In this document: piece by piece, positions 13,972-21,436 of the stretch
Position numbering within the stretch: the first letter of the stretch is position 1
Layout of the letters: every line of letters begins with the position of its first letter
Assembly: GCA_003220985.1 (NCBI GenBank)
Contig: QHTY01000154.1
Span: 1-21,436 of the forward strand
DNA length: 21,436 bases
Source: Gemmatimonadota bacterium
GTDB taxonomy: Bacteria > Gemmatimonadota > Gemmatimonadetes > Gemmatimonadales > GWC2-71-9
Direction: 5' to 3'
Notes under the pieces: model-generated
What the model saw: the letters and a program-made list of their open reading frames with translations, nothing else
Databases searched by the model: none
Told to the model about the DNA's origin: nothing
Made by a program: the position numbers and the translations under genes

Positions 13972-15399
13972 GTGATCAAACTCCCCGAATCCGGTCTCTC
14001 AGCGGCCGAGCGGTTCGCGCTCGATCTGCTCGTCGATCTGGCCAGGCTCGTGCCCGCCGCGCCGGCGCTGGACGTCGTACGTCTCGAGTTGACCAATCAA
14101 CCCGCGCGCGACTTGCGGAGCTGGATGGCGGCACAGTGGGGGATCGACGTCGCTGACGGCGTCGTGCGAGTGCCCCGTGCCGTTTTGGGGACCGTAGTCG
14201 ACGTCGCCGGTGCCGCATCCGAACAGCGAACCACCGAACGGGATCGCTATCGCCGGGTGTCATCGTCGGCCAATCCGCTCGTGCGCGAGGGCCTCGAGCG
14301 CGAGCCAGTGATACAGCGGGCGGCGCTCGCCTTGCAGGCGGCGACGCGCAAGGCAGCCGGCAGGCGCGCCTTTCGTACCGTCGCCCCGTGGCCTGAGGGA
14401 AGGCGCTGGGCGGCAGCGTTCACGCACGATCTCGACGTGGTGTCCTGGTGGCCGGCATTCACATTGCTTCGGATCGTGGAGCTCACCCGCAAGGGCGCTC
14501 TCGCACGCATCGGACGGGTCGCCGCGGCCGCCATCGCGAACGCCGGGTTCGATCCCGTGACCCAAGGCGTCGTGGGAGTGCTGAACCACGAGGCGAACGC
14601 GCACATCCGGTCGACGTGGTTCATCCTGTGCGGCACCCCCACGCTGCGGACCATGCGGGCGGGTGATCTCACCTACAGCCCCGAGTCGACCAGAGCGCGC
14701 GGCATTCTGGCACAGGTGTGCGCCATCGGCCACGAGATCGGCCTGCACGGCAGTTTCGCGACGCTGGACCACCCCGAAGCGTTCCGCGACCAGCGCCAGC
14801 GGCTCGAAGGCATTACCGGTCCACCGGTGCGCGGCATTCGCCAGCATTACGTGCGTATCAATCCGGGCGTCACCGAGCACGCCATGGCGGGCGCCGGCTT
14901 CAGCTATGACACGACGTACGGCTTTCCGGACCGGAACGGGTTCCGGCTCGGCATCGCCGACGTCGTGCAACGCTGGGATGACTCGGCCAAGAAACCGATC
15001 GCCATCGACGAAGTGCCTTTCACCTGGATGGATCGCGCGTTGAGCAAGTATCGCGGGATCGAGGATCCCGCGGCGTGGTCCAAAGACGCGCTCGAGCTGG
15101 CCACGACCGCTCGTGCCGTCGGCGGGTTATGGGTGGGGTTGTGGCATCCCAATCTCACGCCAGCCTTGGGCTTCCCCGACGCGCCCCGCGCCTATGGCGC
15201 CACGGTTGCCGGCGTGCTCGCCGAGTCACCCTTTGTCGCGCCGCTCGACACGATCGTGCAGTGGTGTCGCGCACGCCGCGCCGTGCGGGCATCGGCGATC
15301 ACCGCGGACGGGAAAGTCGAGGCGTCGACTGGGGCGAAGGTCCCGTTTCAGCTACGGCTGGAAGACGCCGACGGTAAGGCGGCCGAAGCCACGCGATAG
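13972..15399 (+). CDS. Polysaccharide deacetylase-like protein
   Basis: The 475-residue protein has an N-terminal region (about 1-140) typical of larger predicted deacetylases in exopolysaccharide clusters and a NodB/CE4-like domain from about 145 on. Visible motifs are FTHDLDVV (Asp153, Asp155), the STWFIL strand, GHEIGLHGS (His254, His259), GIRQHYVR and LWHPNL near the C-terminus. These fit a metal-dependent hydrolase that removes N-acetyl groups from a polysaccharide. No signal peptide is visible, as is common for this cytoplasmic or unusually secreted subgroup. GTG at 13972 has no ribosome-binding site; the start may be slightly downstream. The gene's last 52 bases overlap the convergent glycosyltransferase gene. 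Substrate is unknown; the neighbouring acyltransferase suggests that both tailor one surface glycan. Confidence 0.82.
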   Translation: MIKLPESGLSAAERFALDLLVDLARLVPAAPALDVVRLELTNQPARDLRSWMAAQWGIDVADGVVRVPRAVLGTVVDVAGAASEQRTTERDRYRRVSSSANPLVREGLEREPVIQRAALALQAATRKAAGRRAFRTVAPWPEGRRWAAAFTHDLDVVSWWPAFTLLRIVELTRKGALARIGRVAAAAIANAGFDPVTQGVVGVLNHEANAHIRSTWFILCGTPTLRTMRAGDLTYSPESTRARGILAQVCAIGHEIGLHGSFATLDHPEAFRDQRQRLEGITGPPVRGIRQHYVRINPGVTEHAMAGAGFSYDTTYGFPDRNGFRLGIADVVQRWDDSAKKPIAIDEVPFTWMDRALSKYRGIEDPAAWSKDALELATTARAVGGLWVGLWHPNLTPALGFPDAPRAYGATVAGVLAESPFVAPLDTIVQWCRARRAVRASAITADGKVEASTGAKVPFQLRLEDADGKAAEATR

Positions 15400-16568
15400 A
15401 TCGCGTCCCACTTCGTGGTGATCACGTCCCAGCTGAAGCGGGTGCGCAGCCGCTCGCGTCCCGCTTCAGCGAGCCGCCGCGCGAATACCGGATCCCCCGC
15501 GACGCGTTCGATCGCGTCGGCGAGTGCCTGCGGATCCGCCGGCGGCACGAGCAGGCCGGACACGCCGTCTTCGACGATGTCGGGAATTCCTCCCACACGA
15601 CTCGCGATCACGGGGATGCAGTAGCTCATCGCGTCGAGCAGCGCGACGCCGAGTCCCTCGGTGTCGCCGCGCGCGTCGATGATCGACGGCAGGACCAGGA
15701 TGTCGGACGTGAGAAAGGCCAGGTGCAGCTCGGTGTCCGGCACTTTGTTGCGGAAGTCGACGGCGATGTTGCGCTCGCGGGCGAGTGCCTCGAGCCGCTC
15801 GCGCTCCGGGCCGATGCCGATCGCGACGATGCGGGCCGGCATGCGGTCTCGCAGCCGCGCGGCCGCTTCGATCAAGTACGCGAGCCCCTTGAGCTCCACC
15901 AGCCGGCCGACGAACAGAATCGTCACTGGCCGGCCGTCTCCCGACGCGAGGGCGCGGGGTGGGGCGTCGCCCCTGCCCGGAAACGAGGTCGTGTAGGGGA
16001 TAACGTCGACCGGGACGTCGACGAGCTCGCGAATCTCGCGCGCGGTTTCGGATGAGATGGCCACGACGCGATCGGCGCGCCGGCAGGCCCAACGCACGAA
16101 GCCTGTGAGGAAGGGCAGGGCGCGCTTCACCCACCGCAGCTCGATGCCATAGAACGTCAGCACCACAGCCGCCCGCCTGGCCCGGCGCGCGGCCCAGCCC
16201 CAGAGCGCGAGCGGCACCGGCCAATGGACGTGGACGACGTCATAGCGCTCGCGCCGGCACAGGCGCCAGATCGCGAACATGCCGGCCATCACGAACGGCG
16301 CCGGCATCAGGCGGTACAGCAGCGAACGCCGCATCCGGTCGGCGGCCGACTCGTCATGCGTCAGCGCCTCCCACCGCGCAAAGAAGTAGCGGAAGCGGTG
16401 CACCGGGATCCCGGCGAACTCGTGGTCCGCCGAGCCGTGATAGGAGGGCGCGAACACCTGCGCATCGTGACCGGCGGCGCGTTGCCGTTTGATCAGCTCA
16501 ACCAGCCACGGCGCGATGATGTCGCGCTCATCGCGCGGAAACGCGGTCACGAGATGCAGGATGCGCAT
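15348..16568 (-). CDS. GT4 family glycosyltransferase
   Basis: The 406-residue protein has the two Rossmann domains of GT-B retaining glycosyltransferases. The N-terminal domain begins MRILHLVTAFPRDERD and contains DVVHVHWPVPLALWG; the C-terminal donor domain has FVGRLVELKGL (Arg222, Lys227) and the acidic motif TEGLGVALLDAM (Glu304 and Asp312). The usual E-x7-E pair has Asp at the second position. VGGIPDIVEDGVSGLLVPP is the classic donor-site loop. The start was placed at ATG 16568 because homology begins there; a GTG at 16613 would add 15 residues of unlikely sequence. GAGG lies just upstream at short spacing. It probably adds a sugar to a growing surface polysaccharide on the cytoplasmic face. 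Its 3' end overlaps the deacetylase gene by 52 bases tail to tail. Confidence 0.92.
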   Translation of the reverse strand: MRILHLVTAFPRDERDIIAPWLVELIKRQRAAGHDAQVFAPSYHGSADHEFAGIPVHRFRYFFARWEALTHDESAADRMRRSLLYRLMPAPFVMAGMFAIWRLCRRERYDVVHVHWPVPLALWGWAARRARRAAVVLTFYGIELRWVKRALPFLTGFVRWACRRADRVVAISSETAREIRELVDVPVDVIPYTTSFPGRGDAPPRALASGDGRPVTILFVGRLVELKGLAYLIEAAARLRDRMPARIVAIGIGPERERLEALARERNIAVDFRNKVPDTELHLAFLTSDILVLPSIIDARGDTEGLGVALLDAMSYCIPVIASRVGGIPDIVEDGVSGLLVPPADPQALADAIERVAGDPVFARRLAEAGRERLRTRFSWDVITTKWDAIYRVASAALPSASSSRS

Positions 16569-16635
16569 GGCCTCGAAGATAAGTAACTTTCGCGATTCCT
16601 TTGCGTGTACCACGGGTTTCTAGGAGTCTTCAAGA
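16569..16635. promoter_or_regulatory. Divergent promoter region between the GT4 and methyltransferase genes
   Basis: The 67-base gap is AT-richer than its surroundings and must drive transcription both ways. Towards the right, AGGAG (16622-16626) is a strong ribosome-binding site nine bases before ATG 16636. Towards the left, GAGG precedes ATG 16568. No unambiguous -35/-10 pair is visible in either direction. Confidence 0.5.
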
Positions 16636-17253
16636 ATGGCGAAACGCATAGCCCCGGGCTCGCCCGAGCTGGCCGCGTTCTATAGCGACCGCACCGCGTG
16701 GCGGAACTGGGGTGAGGAGAGTATCCGCTATCGCCTCGCGCAGAAGCTCGCGCAGACCCAGCCCGGCCATGCGGTCCTCGATATCGGCGGCCGGGAAGGC
16801 GATATCCGCAAATTCCTGCCGCAAGGGATCAAGTATCAGGGGCTCGACATCGCGCCCGAGTACGCGGGTCCCGACGTCTTGATCCACGACATCACGAAGG
16901 GCCTGCCGTTTCCGAACGCGTCATTCGACCGCGTCTTCATGATCGAGGTGCTCGAGCACACGCCGACGGCATTTCAGACCGCTGGAGAGGTCTACCGCGT
17001 GCTCAAGCCGGGGGGAGTGTGGGTCGTGTCGGTGCCAAACCCCTACCACTTCAAGGAAATCATCTGGAACCTGTTCGGCGTGGCTGACAAGTGGGGACAC
17101 GTCTACAGTTGGACGAAGCAGACGATGACCCGCCTCGGCGAAATGAACGGCTTCCGGCGGGCGGACTACGCGGGGACGTACATCTGGCCGCCGATTCGCG
17201 CGCCCTGGTGGCTGCTGGGGCGGTCCATCGCCTACAAGTTCGTGAAGGATTGA
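16636..17253 (+). CDS. Class I SAM-dependent methyltransferase (Methyltransf_11 type)
   Basis: The 205-residue protein has the standard motifs of small SAM-dependent methyltransferases: motif I VLDIGGREGD (47-56), the acidic end of strand 2 in GLDI (Asp71), HDITKGLPFPNASFD (84-98), and MIEVLEHT (102-109) followed by EVYRVLKPGGVWVVSVPNP. The fold and length fit enzymes that methylate small molecules or glycan intermediates. A strong AGGAG ribosome-binding site precedes the ATG. It heads a four-gene operon with membrane glycosylation proteins, so a sugar or lipid-linked sugar substrate is plausible but unproven. Its TGA overlaps the next gene's likely TTG start. Confidence 0.9.
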   Translation: MAKRIAPGSPELAAFYSDRTAWRNWGEESIRYRLAQKLAQTQPGHAVLDIGGREGDIRKFLPQGIKYQGLDIAPEYAGPDVLIHDITKGLPFPNASFDRVFMIEVLEHTPTAFQTAGEVYRVLKPGGVWVVSVPNPYHFKEIIWNLFGVADKWGHVYSWTKQTMTRLGEMNGFRRADYAGTYIWPPIRAPWWLLGRSIAYKFVKD

Positions 17254-18158
17254 AAAAAGGCTGGTTGCCGGCGGCCAAGATTGCCGCCATGCTCCTGGTC
17301 CTGGCCCTGATCGCGCGATCACTTGCGCGCAACTGGGCCGCTTTTCAATCGGTACAGGTGACGCTCGATGCCAAGGTCGGATGGCTCGCCGCGTCCGTCG
17401 TCGTCGTCTTGCTCACGTATGCGATCCAGATCGAGTCGTGGCGCCGCATGCTGCGCGGCTGGGACCAGCGACTCCCGTACACCCAGGCCGCACGGGCCTG
17501 GACGGTCGCAAATCTCGGCCGCTACATCCCCGGCAAGGTCTGGAGCGTCGCGGGACTCGTGGTGCTCGCCGAGCGCGCCGGGGTGCGCCGCAGTGCCGCC
17601 GCCGTCTCCGCGTTCGCCATGCAGGCGGTGGTGCTCGGAACGGGTGTCGTGCTCGTCGCGACCGCGACGCCCCACGCGGCCAATCCTGTTCTGCTGGGAA
17701 GCGCCGTGGTAGCGGCACTCGCGTTGATCGGCGTGCTCGCCTGGCGGCGCACCGCACAATGGCTCGGCGCCCTCGCCGATGCGAAAGCGCCGCTGCCGCC
17801 GCTGCCGGTCTCGGTTGTCGTGGCCTCGAGCGGTTTAATGCTCGCCAGCTGGGCCACATTCGGTGTAGCGTTTTGGTTGCTCATCCGCGGCTTGATCTCG
17901 ACGGCCAGCGTCCCTATGCCGGCAGCGATGGGTATGTTCGCGCTCGGCTACGTGATGGGGATCGTCGCGGTGTTTGCACCCGGCGGAATGGTGGTGCGGG
18001 ACCTCGCGCTCGTCGGGTTTCTCACCCCGTTCGTCGGCAGCGGGGGAGCGCTGGCTATCAGCCTGGCGTCACGCGTCCAGCTGACTTTGACTGAGGTGGG
18101 AGCGGCAGGCGTCATGCTGGCATTCAAGCGCGGTGCGAAGGAGGAGATCCGTGGCTGA
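17250..18158 (+). CDS. UPF0104-type (lysylphosphatidylglycerol synthase transmembrane-like) membrane protein
   Basis: The protein is about 302 residues and almost wholly hydrophobic, with roughly eight predicted membrane helices. It has the family's ANLGRYIPGKVWSVAG segment and a C-terminal FAPGGMVVRDLALVGFLTP segment. This family (MprF flippase domain relatives, AglD/UPF0104 proteins) occurs beside GT2 enzymes and is thought to flip or handle lipid-linked molecules; function in this organism is unknown. I chose TTG 17250, which overlaps the methyltransferase stop (TTGA), but TTG 17265 or ATG 17289 are equally possible because no spaced ribosome-binding site is visible. It is followed by the YfhO-like gene with overlapping ends (its stop is at 18156-18158, the next start at 18151). 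Confidence 0.82.
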   Translation: MKKGWLPAAKIAAMLLVLALIARSLARNWAAFQSVQVTLDAKVGWLAASVVVVLLTYAIQIESWRRMLRGWDQRLPYTQAARAWTVANLGRYIPGKVWSVAGLVVLAERAGVRRSAAAVSAFAMQAVVLGTGVVLVATATPHAANPVLLGSAVVAALALIGVLAWRRTAQWLGALADAKAPLPPLPVSVVVASSGLMLASWATFGVAFWLLIRGLISTASVPMPAAMGMFALGYVMGIVAVFAPGGMVVRDLALVGFLTPFVGSGGALAISLASRVQLTLTEVGAAGVMLAFKRGAKEEIRG

Positions 18159-20538
18159 TAAACCGACGCCGCAGGCAACCGCGACGCCCAATGTGTTTCA
18201 GCCGCGGTACCCAACGCTGGCCGCGACGGGCTTCATGATCCTGTTCGCCGCGGTACTCGCGTTCCCGATGCTGCGCGGCAAGTGGCTGGCCGCGCCGATG
18301 AGCGACCAGTACGCCAGCGCGTACGCGGTCCACGAGTGGCAGGCGGAGCAGTGGCGCGCTTCAGGTCACTTGCCGCTGTGGAACCCGATGATCATGGATG
18401 GGCTGCCCTACATCGCGCCCGTGACGCACGGGGACGTGCTGTATCCGACGTCCTTCTTGCGCTGGTTCCTCTCGGCCGACAAAGTCACCAACCTCGGCTT
18501 TGTTCTGCACTACATCCTGGCTGGTCTCTTCGCGTTCCTGTTTTTGCGACGACTCAAGGTTTCGTGGGTCGGTTCCGTGGTCGGCGGGCTCGCGTATCAG
18601 TTGTCGGGCATCATGATTTCGTACGCGCGGCCGGGTCACGACGGAAAGCTGTTCGTATCCACGATGCTGCCCCTCGCGTGTCTCGCCCTCCTTGCCGCGC
18701 TGCGCGATCGGCGGGCGTGGGGGTATCCGCTGATGGCAGTCGCCGTGGCGCTGTGCCTGCTCAGTCCGCACGTGCAGACGACGTACTATCTCCTCATCGC
18801 CACGGCGCTGTTCGCGCTCTATCTCACATTCGGCGAGCCAACGAACGAATTGCTGGCACCGCGACTCACACGGCTCGGCCTTGTGCTCGCAGCGGTCATC
18901 GTGGGTTTTGGCGTCGCCATGCCGCAGATCCTGCCGTTCCTCGAGTACATCCCGTACTCGCCGCGCGCGGTCGCGTACTCCGGCGCGTTCGAGAACGCCG
19001 CGTCGTACGGAATTCCGTGGGATCACGTGCCGGGATTTGTGATCGCCGGATTCACCGGGGAAAGCTGGGGCAACACGTATTGGGGATCGAATCCCCTCAA
19101 GCTGCACTCCGAATACCTCGGCCTGCCTGTCATCGCCCTCGCGATACTCGGGTTGGGGTATGGGCGCGAACGGCGGCGACTGATCTGGTGGCTCGGCGGG
19201 ATCTGTGTCCTGTTCCTGCTGATCGCTCTCAGCAACGCGACGCCGTTCTACAAGCTGTGGTGGAGCATCATGCCGTATGTCCGCAAGACGCGGGCACCGG
19301 GCATGGTCTTTTTCATCGTTGCGTTCTGCACAGCTGCGTTCGCCGCGTTCGGAACGGATCGCCTGGAACGCAGGGAAGGGGCCACGCACGTGCGCGCGTG
19401 GCTCATTACGGCCGGCGTGGTCGCGCTGCTCGGAATCGCGGGGGCGTTCGGCCACATCGCCGAATCGCTCGCGGGAGCGGACACACGCCAGCTCGCCGAG
19501 TCACTGAGCTCCTCGATTCAGGTGTCTGCGCTCGTCGGAGCCACCGTCCTGTTCGCCGTCGCGCTGCTGGCGTTCGCCTACCTGCGGGGCGGTGTCCCCG
19601 CGCTCGCCCTCGCGCTCGGGCTGCCGCTGCTCGTGGGGGTGGACCTCTGGCGCGATGGCCGGCGGTTTTGGGCGTACTCCGATCCGCCCAATCAGTCACT
19701 CTACCGGCCCGACCCCATCGTCACGTTGCTGAAGGCACAGCCGAAACCGTTGCGCGTTCTCGATCTCGGGGTCTATCCCGAGAACGTCTTGATGGCGCAT
19801 GGAATTCCCCAGGTCTTGGGCTACCAAGGCAATGAGCTCCGTTATTTCGACGAGCTGATCGGCGGCCGCCCCGGCACACAAGGGCAGGCGCGTTTTCTGC
19901 TCACGTCGACGCGCCTTTGGGGCCTGCTCGCCGTTCGCTTCGTGATCATCCCCGATACCGCACAGATCCCGGGCTACCACAAGGCGTTGGGCCCCGTGGA
20001 GACGGCGGCGGGCGGCCACGCCTATCTCTACGAAGCGGACACGGCGCCGCCGTACGCCCGCGTCGTCTCCGCGGTCACGAAGGTCGGCGCTGATTCACTG
20101 ATTCCACCGACACTCGCCGATCCACGGATGCCTGGCTATGACCGGGTCGTGCTGCTGCCGTCCGCGGCCCCAATCAATCCGGCGCCATTGACGGCATTAC
20201 CGCCGCCATCCCCGTCACGCGCCCGTGTGACCGCATGGGATGCGGGGAAGATGACAATCGAGCTCGACCCGCCGCCGCACGACTCGAGCTACGTGCTCAT
20301 CGCCGAGAACTGGTATCTCGACTGGCGTGTGAGCATCGACGGCAAACCGGGGCAGGTGCTGCGCGGCGACCACGCACTCCTCACGATCCCCGTAGCGCCC
20401 GGTGCCCAACGCCTCGAGCTTCGCTACTACTCACGGTCCTTCGGGCGGGGAAAGGTGATCGGGATGGTGAGCCTGCTGATCGTGCTTGCCGGCTTCCTTG
20501 TAGCGCCAGCCTGGCAGCGGAGACGGGCGAGTGCCTGA
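18151..20538 (+). CDS. YfhO-like polytopic membrane protein (GT-C fold glycosyltransferase candidate)
   Basis: The 795-residue protein has an N-terminal membrane helix (about 24-41), an extracytoplasmic loop with SDQY (Asp52) that fits the acidic loop 1 motif of GT-C enzymes, about a dozen more helices to residue ~500, a soluble C-terminal domain (~520-760) and a final helix (~768-785). YfhO proteins are known to glycosylate lipoteichoic acid in Gram-positives using lipid-linked sugar; in diderms their role is unclear. The start is fixed by GGAGG (18140-18144) six bases before GTG 18151. The DPM1-like gene follows with an eight-base overlap and would make the polyprenol-phosphate-sugar donor that a GT-C enzyme needs. 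The target glycan or protein is unknown. Confidence 0.85.
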   Translation: MADKPTPQATATPNVFQPRYPTLAATGFMILFAAVLAFPMLRGKWLAAPMSDQYASAYAVHEWQAEQWRASGHLPLWNPMIMDGLPYIAPVTHGDVLYPTSFLRWFLSADKVTNLGFVLHYILAGLFAFLFLRRLKVSWVGSVVGGLAYQLSGIMISYARPGHDGKLFVSTMLPLACLALLAALRDRRAWGYPLMAVAVALCLLSPHVQTTYYLLIATALFALYLTFGEPTNELLAPRLTRLGLVLAAVIVGFGVAMPQILPFLEYIPYSPRAVAYSGAFENAASYGIPWDHVPGFVIAGFTGESWGNTYWGSNPLKLHSEYLGLPVIALAILGLGYGRERRRLIWWLGGICVLFLLIALSNATPFYKLWWSIMPYVRKTRAPGMVFFIVAFCTAAFAAFGTDRLERREGATHVRAWLITAGVVALLGIAGAFGHIAESLAGADTRQLAESLSSSIQVSALVGATVLFAVALLAFAYLRGGVPALALALGLPLLVGVDLWRDGRRFWAYSDPPNQSLYRPDPIVTLLKAQPKPLRVLDLGVYPENVLMAHGIPQVLGYQGNELRYFDELIGGRPGTQGQARFLLTSTRLWGLLAVRFVIIPDTAQIPGYHKALGPVETAAGGHAYLYEADTAPPYARVVSAVTKVGADSLIPPTLADPRMPGYDRVVLLPSAAPINPAPLTALPPPSPSRARVTAWDAGKMTIELDPPPHDSSYVLIAENWYLDWRVSIDGKPGQVLRGDHALLTIPVAPGAQRLELRYYSRSFGRGKVIGMVSLLIVLAGFLVAPAWQRRRASA

Positions 20539-21253
20539 GCGCGCGCTGGTCGTCATCCCGACGTACAACGAGGCGGCGAATCTCACCAACCTCGTGCCGC
20601 AGGTCCTCGCCCAGGACCCGCGACTCGACATCCTCATCGTGGACGACAACTCGCCCGATGGCACCGGCCAGCTCGCCGAGGCGCTGCGCCAGCAGGAGCC
20701 CCGGCTGAGCGTCATCCACCGAGAGGGGAAGCTCGGACTCGGCACGGCGTACATCGCCGGGTTCCGCTGGGCGCTGGAGCGGGACTACGCGTTCGTATTC
20801 GAAATGGACGCGGATTTCTCCCACGATCCGGTGTACTTAAAGGACTTTCTCAAGGCCATCGCCGGCGCGGACTTGGTGCTGGGTTCACGTTACTTGGGAG
20901 GTAGGGTCGCGGTGGCCAACTGGCCGATGGCGCGCCTTATGTTATCCTACAGTGCCAATATTTACGCCCGTTGGGTGACGGGCTTGCGGGTGTGGGACCT
21001 GACCGGCGGGTTCAAGTGCTTTCGCAGGCGGGTGCTCGAGGCGATGGACCTCTCGCAGGTGCGGTCCAACGGTTATGCGTTTCAAATCGAAATGAGTGTG
21101 AGGGCATGGCGCAAAGGGTTCGTCCTGAAGGAAATCCCCATCGTGTTCGTGGACCGGACCGAGGGCTCCAGCAAGATGAACGGAGCCATCGTGCGCGAAG
21201 CGGTGTGGATGGTACCGCGGCTCAGACTGATGGCGTGGTTCGGCCGCATCTAG
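20531..21253 (+). CDS. Polyprenol-phosphate mannosyltransferase (DPM1-like GT2)
   Basis: The 240-residue soluble GT2 enzyme has the complete DPM1 motif set: VVIPTYNEAANL (7-18), VDDNSPDGT (37-45), MDADFSHDP (92-100, with the DxD metal motif), GSRYLGG (118-124), DLTGGFKCFRR (156-166) and DRTEGSSKM (208-216). It lacks membrane helices, as do bacterial and human DPM1-type catalytic subunits. It likely makes mannosyl (or another hexosyl) phosphoryl-polyprenol on the cytoplasmic face. GTG 20531 overlaps the preceding stop by eight bases, so it is co-translated with the YfhO-like gene. Mannose specificity is assigned by family and not proven. Confidence 0.93.
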   Translation: MPERALVVIPTYNEAANLTNLVPQVLAQDPRLDILIVDDNSPDGTGQLAEALRQQEPRLSVIHREGKLGLGTAYIAGFRWALERDYAFVFEMDADFSHDPVYLKDFLKAIAGADLVLGSRYLGGRVAVANWPMARLMLSYSANIYARWVTGLRVWDLTGGFKCFRRRVLEAMDLSQVRSNGYAFQIEMSVRAWRKGFVLKEIPIVFVDRTEGSSKMNGAIVREAVWMVPRLRLMAWFGRI

Positions 21254-21436
21254 CAGGGCTGCCGATTTACAAGATGACGGGGTCGGGGAACGACTTCGTC
21301 ATGGTGGACGGCCGGCACACCTCGCCCGCCGAGTGGTCGGAGGCCGATATCCGCGCGGTCTGCGCCCGCGGCACGGGCGTGGGCGCCGATGGCCTGGTGT
21401 TCGTCGCTCCCGGCGAGGCTCCCGATGCCGTGCGCA
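21235..21436 (+). CDS. dapF: Diaminopimelate epimerase, 5' part
   Basis: DapF converts LL- to meso-diaminopimelate for lysine and peptidoglycan synthesis. The visible N-terminal part has IYKMTGSGNDFVMVDG and the RGTGVGADGLVFV motif, both typical; the sequence runs off the window before the first catalytic Cys region. The start is uncertain: GTG 21235 is the only conventional start that keeps the conserved IYKM strand and overlaps the previous gene by 19 bases, whereas ATG 21274 would begin inside the conserved motif. A rare ATT start at 21265, after GCAGGG, cannot be excluded. Confidence 0.9.
   Translation, partial: MVRPHLAGLPIYKMTGSGNDFVMVDGRHTSPAEWSEADIRAVCARGTGVGADGLVFVAPGEAPDAVR

Noticed and set aside
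16569..16613. Longer GT4 start at GTG 16613
   Set aside because: It would add residues unlike the family before the conserved MRILHLV opening and would occupy the divergent promoter region.
18361..19455. Long open frame opposite the YfhO-like gene (364 codons, - strand)
   Set aside because: Charged, low-complexity product with no motif; typical mirror of a hydrophobic GC-rich gene.
1..21436. tRNA, rRNA, CRISPR array, insertion sequence or phage genes
   Set aside because: No cloverleaf-like segments, regularly spaced repeats, transposase or integrase motifs were seen; nearly all the sequence is accounted for by the genes listed.

Overview
The window reads as a gapless stretch of a GC-rich chromosome from a diderm (LPS-making) bacterium. 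Nearly every base is coding, stop/start overlaps of 1-8 bases are common, and GTG and TTG starts are used freely. The gene order pyrG-kdsA-kdsD-lptC-lptA-like-lptB-rpoN, the AraC-like helix-turn-helix style and the long OstA-like protein fit an organism of the Gemmatimonadota type. That placement is inferred from gene content and protein style; no rRNA or marker search was possible.

Region 1 (1-9359, all +) is an LPS-precursor and LPS-export operon: the 3' end of kdsB (CMP-KDO synthetase), pyrG (CTP synthase, which supplies the CTP that KdsB uses), kdsA (KDO-8-P synthase, metal-dependent class), kdsD (arabinose-5-P isomerase), lptC, an OstA/LptA-like gene apparently split by a +1 frameshift near 4973, lptB with an unexplained N-terminal extension of about 145 residues, rpoN (sigma-54), and a membrane-anchored GT2 glycosyltransferase. 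No kdsC phosphatase is present between kdsD and lptC.

Region 2 (9360-12875, +) holds two genes built from one beta-propeller family. The first is an apparently cytoplasmic protein joining an AraC-like double helix-turn-helix to one seven-bladed YVTN-type propeller. The second is a predicted lipoprotein with two such propellers joined by 19 prolines. All three propellers share blade layout and an invariant LPATSHH motif. The two upstream regions share a 10-base motif, and the second also carries a dyad and a 7-base direct repeat. I regard this pair as the best candidate for an undescribed regulatory or surface system.

Region 3 (12872-21253) is a surface-glycan block: a left-handed beta-helix acyltransferase (-) diverging from a polysaccharide deacetylase-like gene (+), a GT4 glycosyltransferase (-), then a + strand operon of SAM methyltransferase, UPF0104-type membrane protein, YfhO-like GT-C membrane protein and a DPM1-like polyprenol-phosphate mannosyltransferase. 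The last two could work together, one charging the lipid carrier and the other transferring the sugar outside the membrane.

Region 4 (21235 to the end) is the 5' part of dapF (diaminopimelate epimerase). I saw no tRNA, rRNA, CRISPR, insertion sequence or convincing intrinsic terminator, and no non-coding stretch reaches 300 bases; the longest is about 100 bases.
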